NCBI GenBank assembly: GCA_004556985.1
Contig: SFFC01000025.1
Coordinates: 1 to 20,489 of the forward strand
Direction of reading: 5' to 3'
Origin: Clostridiales bacterium
GTDB lineage: Bacteria > Bacillota > Clostridia > Christensenellales > Aristaeellaceae
Length of the DNA: 20,489 nt
The notes beneath the pieces were generated by a model. The model saw only the letters and a list, made by a program, of their open reading frames with translations. It searched no databases and was not told the DNA's origin. How positions within the stretch are numbered: position 1 is the stretch's first letter; each line of letters starts with the position of its first letter. Below are positions 8,595-14,986 of the stretch, piece by piece. The position numbers were made by a program, and so were the translations under genes.

Positions 8595-10571
8595 TCATCC
8601 TTTCCCAATGGTTCTCTCCGGGGCCTCGCGCCGGCCAAGGATCAGCGCGCTGGACGCATTGAGCGTCGCGCTTCCCGAGACGAGCGCGGGATGCTCCCAG
8701 AGAAAGCTCGAGCGGCCGTCCGCCAGCACGGCCCAGTCGCCGCCGGGCAGGGAGATCCGCGTCTCCTCGCGCCCGGTATGGAAAGCGAGCAGCAGCGCGC
8801 CGTAGGCGCTGTCCCCGCCGGTGTTGTCAAGCAGAAAGAGGCCGGTGTCCTCCCGGGGCTGGGAGACGGCGCAGAGGCGGTCGCCCGCCGAGGGACTCTT
8901 GTCGCAGAGGGCCGGCAGCTGCTTGCGCAGCGCGATGAGCCCCCTGTAATACTCGCAAAGCGGCGCGTTTTTGGCCGCGCGATGCCAATCGAGCCGGTTG
9001 AGCGCCGCGCCGGAGGCATACGTATTCCGTATGCCCCGTTTTGTGCGCGCAAATTCCTCGCCGGAGAGCAAAAACAGATGGCCCTGGCAGCAAAAGAGCA
9101 TCGCTGCCGCCAGACGGTTGGCGCGAAGCACCTCCGGGCTGCCCCGCTCAAAGACCCGCCGGCTGCAAAGCGCGTAGACCAGCTTGTCAAAGAGCGTCCA
9201 GTCGTCGTGCGAGGAGATATAGGTGATCGTCTGCGAGGGGGCGTCCATGGGCAGCCCCTCGCCCGCCCAGCCGCGGATGCAGCGCGCCATCTGCTCCGCG
9301 CTGAAGGGGCCGTGGCTGGCAAAGCCAAGGCTTCGGGCGTCATACAGCCCGCCCCGAATGGCGTCGCGCGTGTCGTCGCAGAAGGCGCCCACGCCGGGAA
9401 AGAGCAGGCGCATGCTGCCCTTTGAGCAAAGCGGCACGCCCCGGCGCGCGTTCGGTTCCCCGCCGGCCCAGGGCTCGCCGAAGACGAGCTTCTCGCCCTC
9501 ACCGTAGCGGGCGTCCAGCTCGCGGCGGATGCGGTTCATCAGGGGCACGTCGAGCAGACCCATCAGGTCGAAGCGGAAGCCGTCTATGTGGTATTCCTCC
9601 GCCCAGTAGAGCACGGAGTCGAGGATATAGCGCGCCGTCATGGCGCGTTCCGAGGCGATCTCGCTGCCGCAGCCCGAGCCGTTGCCCGCGCTGCCGTCCG
9701 CCCGGCGGCGGTAATGCGCCCACGGGGCCGTCGCAAAGAGGCAGGAATCGAGCGTGTAGGTGTGGTTGTAGACGACGTCCATGATGACGCGCAGGCCGTT
9801 TTGATGCAGCGAGAGGATGGCCTCCTTGAGTTCGCGGATGCGCACGTCGCCGTGCGCGGGATCGCTTGCATACGAGCCCTCCGGCACGTTGTAGTTGACC
9901 GGATCATAGCCCCAGTTGTAGCCCTCCGGCGAGCCGCCCTCGTCGACGGAGCCGAAGTCGAACACGGGCATCAGCTCGACATGCGTGACGCCCAGACGTC
10001 TGAGGTGGGCAAGACAGGTGGGATGCACGCCGTCGCCGTCAAGCGTCGTCTCCGCTTCGCACAGGGCGCGGTATTTGCCCCTGTTTGGCGCGGAAACGCC
10101 CGAGGCGGGATCGGAGGAGAAATCCTTGATGTGGATCTCGTAGATGATGTCCTCGCTCCCGCGCGCGGGGGCGCTGTCCTGCGCCCAGCCGGGCGGATCG
10201 GTCCGCCGCAGGTCGATGACCATGCTGCGCGCGCCGTTGAGCCCGCAGGCGCGCGCATAGGGGTCGGCCGCCCTGCGCCGCACGCCGTCCACGCTCACCT
10301 CATAATCATAATATACCCCGTCGAGCCGCCCGGCAACCGCGCAGCGCCAGATTCCCCGCTCGCCGCGGCTTAGGTCGTGGCAGGCAAAGGCTCTGCCCCC
10401 GCTGCCCTGCGCATACAGGCGCAGCGTCACGGCCTGCGCCGTCGGCGCCCAGAGGGCAAAGCGGGTCTCTCCGTCCAGGAGAAACGCGCCCAGCGGCTCC
10501 GTAGAATGATATGCCCGCTCGAAGTCCTCGCTGTCAAAGCGGTCGATTTCTTCCCGATTCATGCTGCTCAT
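8595..10571 (-). CDS. pulA: Type I pullulanase (GH13_14 alpha-1,6-debranching enzyme)
   Basis: A 658-residue debranching enzyme. It begins with a CBM48-like beta-sandwich (about residues 20-110, FALWAPTAQAVTLRLYA) followed by the GH13 barrel. The type I signature YNWGYDPVNYNVPEGSY is present near residue 220. Catalytic residues are nucleophile D335 in FRFDLMGLLD, acid/base E366 in VFGEPWAGG, and D456 in SSHDDWTLFDKL. There is no signal peptide, so it should act in the cytoplasm on stored glycogen or imported maltodextrin, in line with glgP downstream. I chose the ATG at 10571, which has GAGG six bases upstream; in-frame ATGs at 10583 and 10562 are alternatives. The motif HDDW is a mild variant of the more common HDNLTLWDKL. 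First gene of the operon, behind a good promoter. Confidence 0.94.
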   Translation of the reverse strand: MSSMNREEIDRFDSEDFERAYHSTEPLGAFLLDGETRFALWAPTAQAVTLRLYAQGSGGRAFACHDLSRGERGIWRCAVAGRLDGVYYDYEVSVDGVRRRAADPYARACGLNGARSMVIDLRRTDPPGWAQDSAPARGSEDIIYEIHIKDFSSDPASGVSAPNRGKYRALCEAETTLDGDGVHPTCLAHLRRLGVTHVELMPVFDFGSVDEGGSPEGYNWGYDPVNYNVPEGSYASDPAHGDVRIRELKEAILSLHQNGLRVIMDVVYNHTYTLDSCLFATAPWAHYRRRADGSAGNGSGCGSEIASERAMTARYILDSVLYWAEEYHIDGFRFDLMGLLDVPLMNRIRRELDARYGEGEKLVFGEPWAGGEPNARRGVPLCSKGSMRLLFPGVGAFCDDTRDAIRGGLYDARSLGFASHGPFSAEQMARCIRGWAGEGLPMDAPSQTITYISSHDDWTLFDKLVYALCSRRVFERGSPEVLRANRLAAAMLFCCQGHLFLLSGEEFARTKRGIRNTYASGAALNRLDWHRAAKNAPLCEYYRGLIALRKQLPALCDKSPSAGDRLCAVSQPREDTGLFLLDNTGGDSAYGALLLAFHTGREETRISLPGGDWAVLADGRSSFLWEHPALVSGSATLNASSALILGRREAPERTIGKG

Positions 10572-10628
10572 CCTGATCCTCATCTGTGGTGCATGCCAAA
10601 TCCCCCGTCTGCCGGAGAATCACCTTTA

Positions 10629-10657
10629 AGTATACAGCGCCGCCGTCGCAATTTCAA
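10629..10657 (-). promoter_or_regulatory. Sigma-A-type promoter of the pulA-glgP operon
   Basis: On the minus strand TTGAAA (10657-10652) is separated by exactly 17 bases from TATACT (10634-10629). It lies about 58 bases upstream of the pulA start and just after the tcdA terminator, so the operon appears to be transcribed on its own. Confidence 0.75.
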
Positions 10658-10676
10658 CGGAGAAATCGGGCGGTTC

Positions 10677-10702
10677 AAAAAAAGAAAGGGGCCAAAGCCC
10701 CT
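10677..10702 (-). terminator. Intrinsic terminator downstream of tcdA
   Basis: On the minus strand AGGGGC and GCCCCT form a six-base stem with loop TTTG, followed by TTTCTTTTTTT. It begins four bases after the tcdA stop codon, so it marks the end of the DUF2318-SafE-tcdA unit and insulates pulA. Confidence 0.85.
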
Positions 10703-10705
10703 GAA

Positions 10706-11422
10706 TCATACGGATGCCCCCGCGAGATAGCGGGCGACCTCGCCCGCGATGATCAGCCCCATGACGGGCGGCACAAACGCCGTGCTGCCGGGAATGTCCC
10801 GGCGGACCGTGCATTTGCGGACGGTGCCCGGCGGGCAGATGCAGTGCGTCTTGCAGCTGAGCGCGGGATCGTCGTCCGTCCTGATGGGCGGCTCCGTCGA
10901 GTAGACGACCTTGAGACGGCGGATGCCGCGCCTGCGCAGCTCGCGGCGCATGACGCGCGCGAGCGGACAGACGCTCGTCTCGTAGATGTCGGCGACGGTC
11001 AGGCGGGTCGGGTCGAGCTTGTTGCCCGCGCCCATGGCGCTGATGACTGGCACGCCGAGCGCGTCGGCGCGGCAGATCAGCGTGAGCTTGGCAGTCACCG
11101 TGTCGACAGCGTCGATCACGTAATCATACGCCGAGAGGTCGACCTCCTGCGCCGTGTCCGGCATATAGAAGAGCTTGTGCGCGCCGACGCGCGCGTCGGG
11201 GTTGATGTCGCGCAGGCGCTCGGCCATGACCTCCGCCTTGTAGCGGCCGACCGTGGAGCGCAGCGCGATGACCTGCCTGTTCAGGTTGGTCAGGCAGATG
11301 CGGTCGTCGTCAAACAGGTCGATCGCGCCCAGGCCACTGCGCACGAGGGCCTCCGCCGCATAGCCGCCCACGCCGCCGATGCCGAAGACCGCGACGCGGG
11401 CGCGGGGGAGGGCATCGGCCCC
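10706..11422 (-). CDS. tcdA: tRNA threonylcarbamoyladenosine dehydratase, start missing
   Basis: An E1-like ThiF/MoeB-fold protein matching TcdA, which uses ATP to cyclise t6A37 of tRNA into ct6A. Homology starts at about 11422 (GADALPRARVAVFGIGGVGG), contains the nucleotide loop GIGGVGG, then LTNLNRQVIALRSTVGRYKA and the C-terminal KTHCICPPGT, and ends LIIAGEVARYL. No ATG, GTG or TTG with a ribosome site precedes the loop: the frame opens at the TGA at 11470-11468 and reads through the end of the upstream gene. A GTG at 11371 would delete the nucleotide loop. About 15-25 N-terminal residues, normally resembling FSRTxLLLG, are absent. The fold beyond residue 15 is intact, so the lesion is confined to the 5' end, either a deletion or an assembly fault. 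Confidence 0.8.
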   Translation of the reverse strand, partial: GADALPRARVAVFGIGGVGGYAAEALVRSGLGAIDLFDDDRICLTNLNRQVIALRSTVGRYKAEVMAERLRDINPDARVGAHKLFYMPDTAQEVDLSAYDYVIDAVDTVTAKLTLICRADALGVPVISAMGAGNKLDPTRLTVADIYETSVCPLARVMRRELRRRGIRRLKVVYSTEPPIRTDDDPALSCKTHCICPPGTVRKCTVRRDIPGSTAFVPPVMGLIIAGEVARYLAGASV

Positions 11423-11591
11423 TGAACCTCCGGTGTCGGGGTGGCGGCGGCCTCGGCCGCGAGCGACTCAACGACCGTGATCGTGCTGCGGATCATGCCC
11501 ATCCAGCAGCTGAAGGCGATGGTACCGGGCGCCTCCGGCGTAAAGGCGACGAGGTTGTCGCCCGTCTGCAGCAGACGCGCGGCTTTCCGGC
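11423..11591 (-). pseudogene. Out-of-frame remnant of a C-terminal cupredoxin-like domain
   Basis: In a different frame from the SafE ORF, the minus strand at 11574-11467 encodes LLQTGDNLVAFTPEAPGT and then FSCWMGMIRSTITVVE. These are the last two strands of the cupredoxin-like domain that commonly ends HMA-TauE/SafE proteins of Clostridia, including the metal-ligand Cys of SCWMG. A low-complexity tail rich in Ala, Pro and Thr follows. The front of the domain, some 70-90 residues with its NGC-type metal site, is missing. The frame changes within about 11575-11600. The remnant then runs into tcdA with no stop codon of its own at the expected place. Confidence 0.7.
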
Positions 11592-12547
11592 GCGGGCAGG
11601 GAGACGGTGACGCCGGAGAGCGCAAGCCCCTGAGCGAGCATGCTCAGTCCCATCACGAAGACAAGCAGCGCTGAAGCCATCCGCAGCAGACCGGCTGCGC
11701 TCCTGCGCATGCGCCCGGCGATGAGGCCGACGAGCAGCATCAGCGGCACGGTGCCCAGGCTGAACAGAAGCATCGAGAGCGCGTAGAACTGCATCGCCTG
11801 GAGCGGGCCGCAGGGCATGAGGCCGTTCATCAGGCCGAGCGCGAGCGAAGAGGAGCTCTTGCCGGAGAAACGCGCATAAAGCCCCTTGGGCAGGCTGGGC
11901 GTCAGCTTCCGCAGCAGGGAGAATTCGCCGAGCAGATTGAACGCCATGACGATCATGAAGACCGCGGCGACGATCTGCACGGCGGCCTTCATCCCGTCGG
12001 ACAGGCTGAGCACCGTGCCCAGCGCGCCGACGAGGCCGCCCGTCAGCGTATAGGACGCGACGCGGCTCAGATTGTAGAGCAGATTGGCGCGCGCAATTGA
12101 GCGGCCGCCTCGTGCGGCGGAGGCGCTCTGCGCCATGCCGATGCCGCCGCACATGGCGACGCAGTGCAGCGACGTCATCACGCCGAGCAGAAACAGCGCG
12201 CCATAGCCCATGCCGGCCTTGGCGAGGGGGAACGCATTCAGATAGCGCGAAAGGCCCAGGCCATGCGCCGCGCCATAGAGCGCAAGCGCCGTGAGCAGAA
12301 GCAGCAGCGCCCGCAGCGCGGAGCCTATTCGGCCGCCCCCGCGCTCGGGCGCCAGATCATAGTCTGCCTTTTGCAGCGCCTGGCGGATCTCCTCGCGGGA
12401 GACGAGCGCCTCGTCCCAGAGGGCGCTGACCGTGCCGCGGCGGTAGCTGACGCGCACCTGCGTCAGGCCAGGCAGCGGCGCGAGGGCCCGCGCGACGGCC
12501 TCCTCGCAGTGCATCCCCGTGACATGAAAGACGGTCTCTTTGCTCAT
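11468..12547 (-). CDS. HMA domain-TauE/SafE transporter, frameshifted at the C-terminus
   Basis: A 359-residue ORF. It starts with a heavy-metal-associated domain (about residues 5-65), then a TauE/SafE (DsbD-like) six-helix transporter from about 105 to 320. Conserved blocks are GVMTSLHCVAMCGGIGM and GLMNGLMPCGPLQAMQ, whose Cys residues are typical of this metal- or thiol-linked subgroup. The family usually exports or handles copper or thiols; the substrate here is not certain. Three oddities appear. GMHC is followed directly by EEA, so the second Cys of GMxCxxC is gone. YALS joins MLLFSLG without the usual loop of about ten residues. After GVTVSLPAPE the frame leaves the cupredoxin domain and ends in about 30 meaningless residues. 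The ATG overlaps the DUF2318 stop codon (ATGA). Probably non-functional as read. Confidence 0.75.
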   Translation of the reverse strand: MSKETVFHVTGMHCEEAVARALAPLPGLTQVRVSYRRGTVSALWDEALVSREEIRQALQKADYDLAPERGGGRIGSALRALLLLLTALALYGAAHGLGLSRYLNAFPLAKAGMGYGALFLLGVMTSLHCVAMCGGIGMAQSASAARGGRSIARANLLYNLSRVASYTLTGGLVGALGTVLSLSDGMKAAVQIVAAVFMIVMAFNLLGEFSLLRKLTPSLPKGLYARFSGKSSSSLALGLMNGLMPCGPLQAMQFYALSMLLFSLGTVPLMLLVGLIAGRMRRSAAGLLRMASALLVFVMGLSMLAQGLALSGVTVSLPAPESRASAADGRQPRRLYAGGARYHRLQLLDGHDPQHDHGR

Positions 12548-13011
12548 TGTGCGCCCTTCCAGTTTTTGAACATCGGCGCGGCGGCGGCGAGGGTCGCCTC
12601 GGACACGCTGACGGAGGCGCCGTCCGCCTCATACGCCTCCACGGGCCGCGGGTTGCAGCCGCCGCTCACGCGCCCGACCGCGCTGGGCGCAAAGGCGTTG
12701 CCGCAGTTCTGGCAGACGAGGTAACCGTTCATCAGCTCGAAATAGGCGTACGGGGAGCCGGCGCAGACCTGGCAGGTGTTGTAGGCCAGGCGCGGCGTGC
12801 CGTCGCCGTCCTTGAGCGCGACAATCTGCATGGCGACGCCGCCGGATTCGCAGTCGAAGAACTGCGGCGTTTCGCTCAGCTGATCGAGCGCGATGGAAAG
12901 GCCGCCTGCGGCGGACACTTCGCCTGTCTGCGGCGCTTTGGCCTGGCAGCCGGACAGCGTCACAAGCGCAGCATGGAGCGCGGCGCCCATCAACCAATGC
13001 TTGCGGGACAT
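12544..13011 (-). CDS. DUF2318 domain lipoprotein
   Basis: A 155-residue exported protein with a lipoprotein signal peptide: a basic start, a hydrophobic core and lipobox LSGC with the lipid-attached C22. The mature part is a DUF2318 domain with the cysteine motifs NTCQVC, CQNCGN and GGCNP, which family annotations describe as metal- or Fe-S-binding. Family members sit beside iron or copper membrane transporters, as here with the HMA-SafE gene it overlaps. I chose the ATG at 13011, which has GGAG nine bases upstream. The longer ORF from 13050 is excluded because that ATG lies inside the promoter -10 box, upstream of the transcript start. It probably delivers or reduces a metal at the outer face of the membrane (inference). 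Confidence 0.85.
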   Translation of the reverse strand: MSRKHWLMGAALHAALVTLSGCQAKAPQTGEVSAAGGLSIALDQLSETPQFFDCESGGVAMQIVALKDGDGTPRLAYNTCQVCAGSPYAYFELMNGYLVCQNCGNAFAPSAVGRVSGGCNPRPVEAYEADGASVSVSEATLAAAAPMFKNWKGAQ

Positions 13012-13048
13012 GGAACCAATCTCCGGAGAATGCAGTTTTTCGCGATTC

Positions 13049-13077
13049 ATTATACGGACATTTGCCTATAAAGTCAA
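13049..13077 (-). promoter_or_regulatory. Promoter of the DUF2318-SafE unit
   Basis: On the minus strand TTGACT (13077-13072) is followed after exactly 17 bases by TATAAT (13054-13049). Transcription would start near 13042, giving a leader of about 30 bases before the ATG at 13011. This settles the start codon of the lipoprotein. It is back to back with the Rrf2 promoter, with 36 bases between the two -35 boxes. Confidence 0.85.
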
Positions 13078-13113
13078 TGTATTAAATAGGCGTTCAGAAA
13101 GGCGCGCGCTGTC

Positions 13114-13142
13114 TTGAAATTCCTGCGGCCAGGCGGTATAAT
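13114..13142 (+). promoter_or_regulatory. Promoter of the Rrf2 regulator gene
   Basis: TTGAAA (13114-13119), a 17-base spacer, and TATAAT (13137-13142). It lies about 100 bases upstream of the regulator's ATG. The leader of about 95 bases shows no clear riboswitch or attenuator. Confidence 0.85.
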
Positions 13143-13243
13143 ACAGGAAAAGCTGCTCTGTGCCCGCGGCTGCCTGAAGGGGATCCGCGCTTTGCCGCAG
13201 GAACGCCGGGGCTTTGGAAGCACGCAAGCAAGGGGCTGTGACG

Positions 13244-13693
13244 ATGAAGATTTCGACCAAGGGGCGCTATGCGCTGCGGATGCTGCTGGATCTGGCGCAG
13301 AATCAGGGCGAGGGCTACGTGACGCTCAAGGACATCGCCGCGCGGCAGGAGATCTCAAAAAAATACCTCGAGCAGATTGTCCCGCTGATGAACGGGCATG
13401 AGCTGCTCGTCACCAACCGCGGCCATCAGGGCGGCTACCGCCTCGCGCGACGCCCGGAGGAAACCACCGTCGGGGAAATCCTGCGCGCCGTGGAGGGCAG
13501 CCTCAAGCCGGTCGCCTGCATGGAGAACACGCCCAACCGCTGCGCGCGATGCACCTTCTGCATGACGCTGCCGGTGTGGACGGAGCTCGACCGGATCATG
13601 GAGAGCTATCTCGATTCGATCACGCTGCAGAATGTCCTCGACGGCGACGTGAGCGCGCGGCATACAGGCATGACAGAACAGGCGCTTTGCTGA
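13244..13693 (+). CDS. Rrf2 family transcriptional regulator (IscR-like, with cysteine cluster)
   Basis: A 149-residue winged-helix repressor or activator. The N-terminal MKISTKGRYALRMLLDLA and the recognition region ISKKYLEQIVPLMN followed by GHQGGYRLAR are classical Rrf2. Cysteines C92, C100, C103 and C106 lie where IscR/NsrR-type members bind an Fe-S cluster, so it could sense Fe-S status, redox, iron or nitric oxide; a CymR-like role in cysteine metabolism is the alternative. I chose the ATG at 13244, preceded by AAGGGG; a start at 13214 would add ten non-conserved residues. It is divergent from the DUF2318 metal lipoprotein and upstream of the promoter-dyad region at 13796-13842, so both are candidate targets. 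It is followed by its own terminator. Confidence 0.92.
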   Translation: MKISTKGRYALRMLLDLAQNQGEGYVTLKDIAARQEISKKYLEQIVPLMNGHELLVTNRGHQGGYRLARRPEETTVGEILRAVEGSLKPVACMENTPNRCARCTFCMTLPVWTELDRIMESYLDSITLQNVLDGDVSARHTGMTEQALC

Positions 13694-13702
13694 CGGACGG
13701 AG

Positions 13703-13743
13703 GGGCTTCCTTCTCCCGAAAGGAGAGGGAGGCTCTTTTTTTT
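13703..13743 (+). terminator. Intrinsic terminator of the Rrf2 gene
   Basis: A 12-pair stem, 13705-13716 with 13722-13733 and including two G-U pairs, closes a CGAAA loop and is followed by a run of eight T (13736-13743). It separates the regulator from the next promoter. Confidence 0.85.
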
Positions 13744-13795
13744 CGCCCGAATGCGGGGCCGCGAGACAAAAACAGCGAAAATTGCAGGGAATGGA

Positions 13796-13824
13796 TTGAC
13801 AGAAGGCCCCGGGATGGGTATATT
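13796..13824 (+). promoter_or_regulatory. Near-consensus promoter of the esterase/GCL chimera
   Basis: TTGACA (13796-13801), a 17-base spacer and TATATT (13819-13824). This is the strongest match to consensus in the window. It stands about 55 bases upstream of the ATG at 13879, which has AGGAAG as ribosome site. Confidence 0.85.
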
Positions 13825-13827
13825 GAC

Positions 13828-13842
13828 TTAAATCTTATTTAA
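13828..13842. promoter_or_regulatory. Operator-like dyad at the transcription start
   Basis: A perfect inverted repeat, TTAAAT (13828-13833), CTT, ATTTAA (13837-13842), starts four bases after the -10 box and so overlaps the expected transcript start. It is followed by AACCGGTAGG. An AT-rich dyad in G+C-rich DNA at this position is what a repressor site looks like. The Rrf2 regulator encoded just upstream is the obvious candidate, by inference only. Confidence 0.5.
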
Positions 13843-13878
13843 CCGGTAGGAAAATAGGAGCTAAAGGCAGGAAGCGGC

Positions 13879-14194
13879 ATGGTTGTCAAGCGAAGCATCT
13901 TCTTTTCCCCGGTGGGGGGAGGCGCGCAGGCTCCACCTCTATCTCCCGGAGGACTGCGGCCGGGACGGGGAGCGCCTGCCCGTGCTCTACATGTTCGACG
14001 GGCACAATCTCTTCTTTGACCACGACGCGACGTTCGGCAAGAGCCTGGGTCTCAAGGAATTCCTCGACCGATGGGAAAAGCGCCTGATCGTCGTGGGCAT
14101 CGAGTGCTCGGCGGAGGACGTCACCCGCGTGCATGAATACTGTCCCTTCGACATCAAAAGCGCCTTCTATGGCGAGATCCGCGGGCGCGGCGAG
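13879..14194 (+). pseudogene. 5' fragment of a putative alpha/beta-hydrolase esterase (PF00756-like), frameshifted and truncated
   Basis: The ATG at 13879 reads MVVKRSIFFSPV, then a run of six G near 13914-13919 shifts the frame by one base. Homology continues in the frame of an ORF opening at 13883: GEARRLHLYLPED, VLYMFDGHNLFFD, then IVVGIECSAEDV and HEYCPFDIKSAFYGEIRGRGEA. This is the N-terminal third of an esterase of the enterochelin-esterase/antigen 85 type. The catalytic Ser-Asp-His part, expected after GEA, is absent. Instead the reading frame passes without interruption into glutamate-cysteine ligase sequence. Either fault alone would inactivate the enzyme. The gene has an excellent promoter and ribosome site, so loss is recent or the sequence is faulty. 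Confidence 0.72.
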
Positions 14195-14986
14195 GCAGAC
14201 TTCCGCGCGTACAAGGATCAGCTGTATGTCGATCTGGCGCAGCGCGCGGCGGCGCACGGCTGGCTGCTGGTGGCCCTGACGGCGGCGAGCCCGGTGCTTG
14301 ACAGCTCCTTTGTCGAAAAGGGACGCATTGGCGGCGCGTATTTTGAGGGCCTGGCCTCCGTGCGATGCAGCGAGCTCGGCTACTGGAATTTCTTCGCGCC
14401 GATCTTTGATTACGACAACCTGCGCGCCTATGCAGACAGCATCCAGAGCTATGTGGACGATGGGCTGCTGCGCTTCCCGACGGAGCTGTATTATCCCATC
14501 CGGCTCAAGCCTGCGGGAAAGAACAGCCTGCCCGCGCTGCGGGAAAACGGCGTCAATCACATCGAGCTGCGCATGTTCGATCTCAATCCCTTTGCGCCGC
14601 ACGGCGTCGACGAGCGCGATGTCGCGTTTGCGGAGCTGCTGCTGTGCTATCTGGCCTCGACGCCGCGGGAGGATTTCCCCAAGCGCGCGGCGGACCCGGC
14701 GGTCGGCTCTCAGGCGACCTCCCTGCCGGCGATCAAGAATCTCGACGCGGTTCGCGCGGGCGAGGTGCCGCTCGATGAGCTGGGCGTCAAGGCGCTCTCC
14801 GACACCGTGAAAAAGAAATCCGAACCCATCCCAACCGGGATGACGTTCGGATTTTCAACATCGGCTTTCCGCGCTGATTCTGATGCAAAGCGCAGGAATC
14901 ACTCCTGCGTCAGCGGCACGCCTGCGCGGCACAGCGGGCAGATTCGGCGCGGCGCGTTGCCGCGCGACAACCCGGCGAGCGGATAG
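14195..14986 (+). pseudogene. Glutamate-cysteine ligase C-terminal portion fused in frame to the esterase fragment
   Basis: From about 14195 the frame encodes the core and C-terminal part of a gamma-glutamylcysteine synthetase: DQLYVDLAQRAAAHGWLLVA, ASPVLDSSF, ASVRCSELGYWNFF, ELYYPIRLKPAGKN and the hallmark VNHIELRMFDLNPF, ending near ASTPREDF (about 14680). The N-terminal half with the ATP/Glu-binding residues is missing. The next 40 or so codons (AIKNLDAVRAGEVPLDELGV and on) match nothing I recognise and may be a third piece. The ORF then runs straight through the terminator stem at 14816-14854 and only stops inside the 3' end of the opposite gene, so the native stop codon has been lost. 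The sequence cannot encode a working ligase. Confidence 0.7.
14816..14855. terminator. Bidirectional intrinsic terminator, embedded in the chimeric ORF
   Basis: AAATCCGAAC (14816-14825) pairs with GTTCGGATTT (14845-14854). An inner stem CATCCC (14827-14832) with GGGATG (14837-14842) closes an AACC loop. On the minus strand the stem is followed by a T-rich tail ending CTTTTTC, so it serves the phosphoribosyltransferase gene well; the plus-strand tail is only TTTT. Its presence inside an open frame shows that the plus-strand gene lost its true end. Confidence 0.85.

Noticed and set aside
6323..8662. A plus-strand open frame of 779 codons opposite glgP
   Set aside because: It is the mirror of the G+C-rich phosphorylase gene. 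It has no recognisable domain, is dominated by Val, Arg, Ala and Asp in a shadow-like pattern, and crosses the terminator and the pulA end.
13012..13050. Longer N-terminus for the DUF2318 protein from an ATG at 13050
   Set aside because: That ATG overlaps the -10 box of the gene's own promoter, so it would not be in the transcript. The lipoprotein signal starts at 13011.
14810..14986. The last 57 codons of the chimeric ORF as a genuine protein tail
   Set aside because: They translate a terminator hairpin and the antisense of the pyrE end; no homology was recognised.
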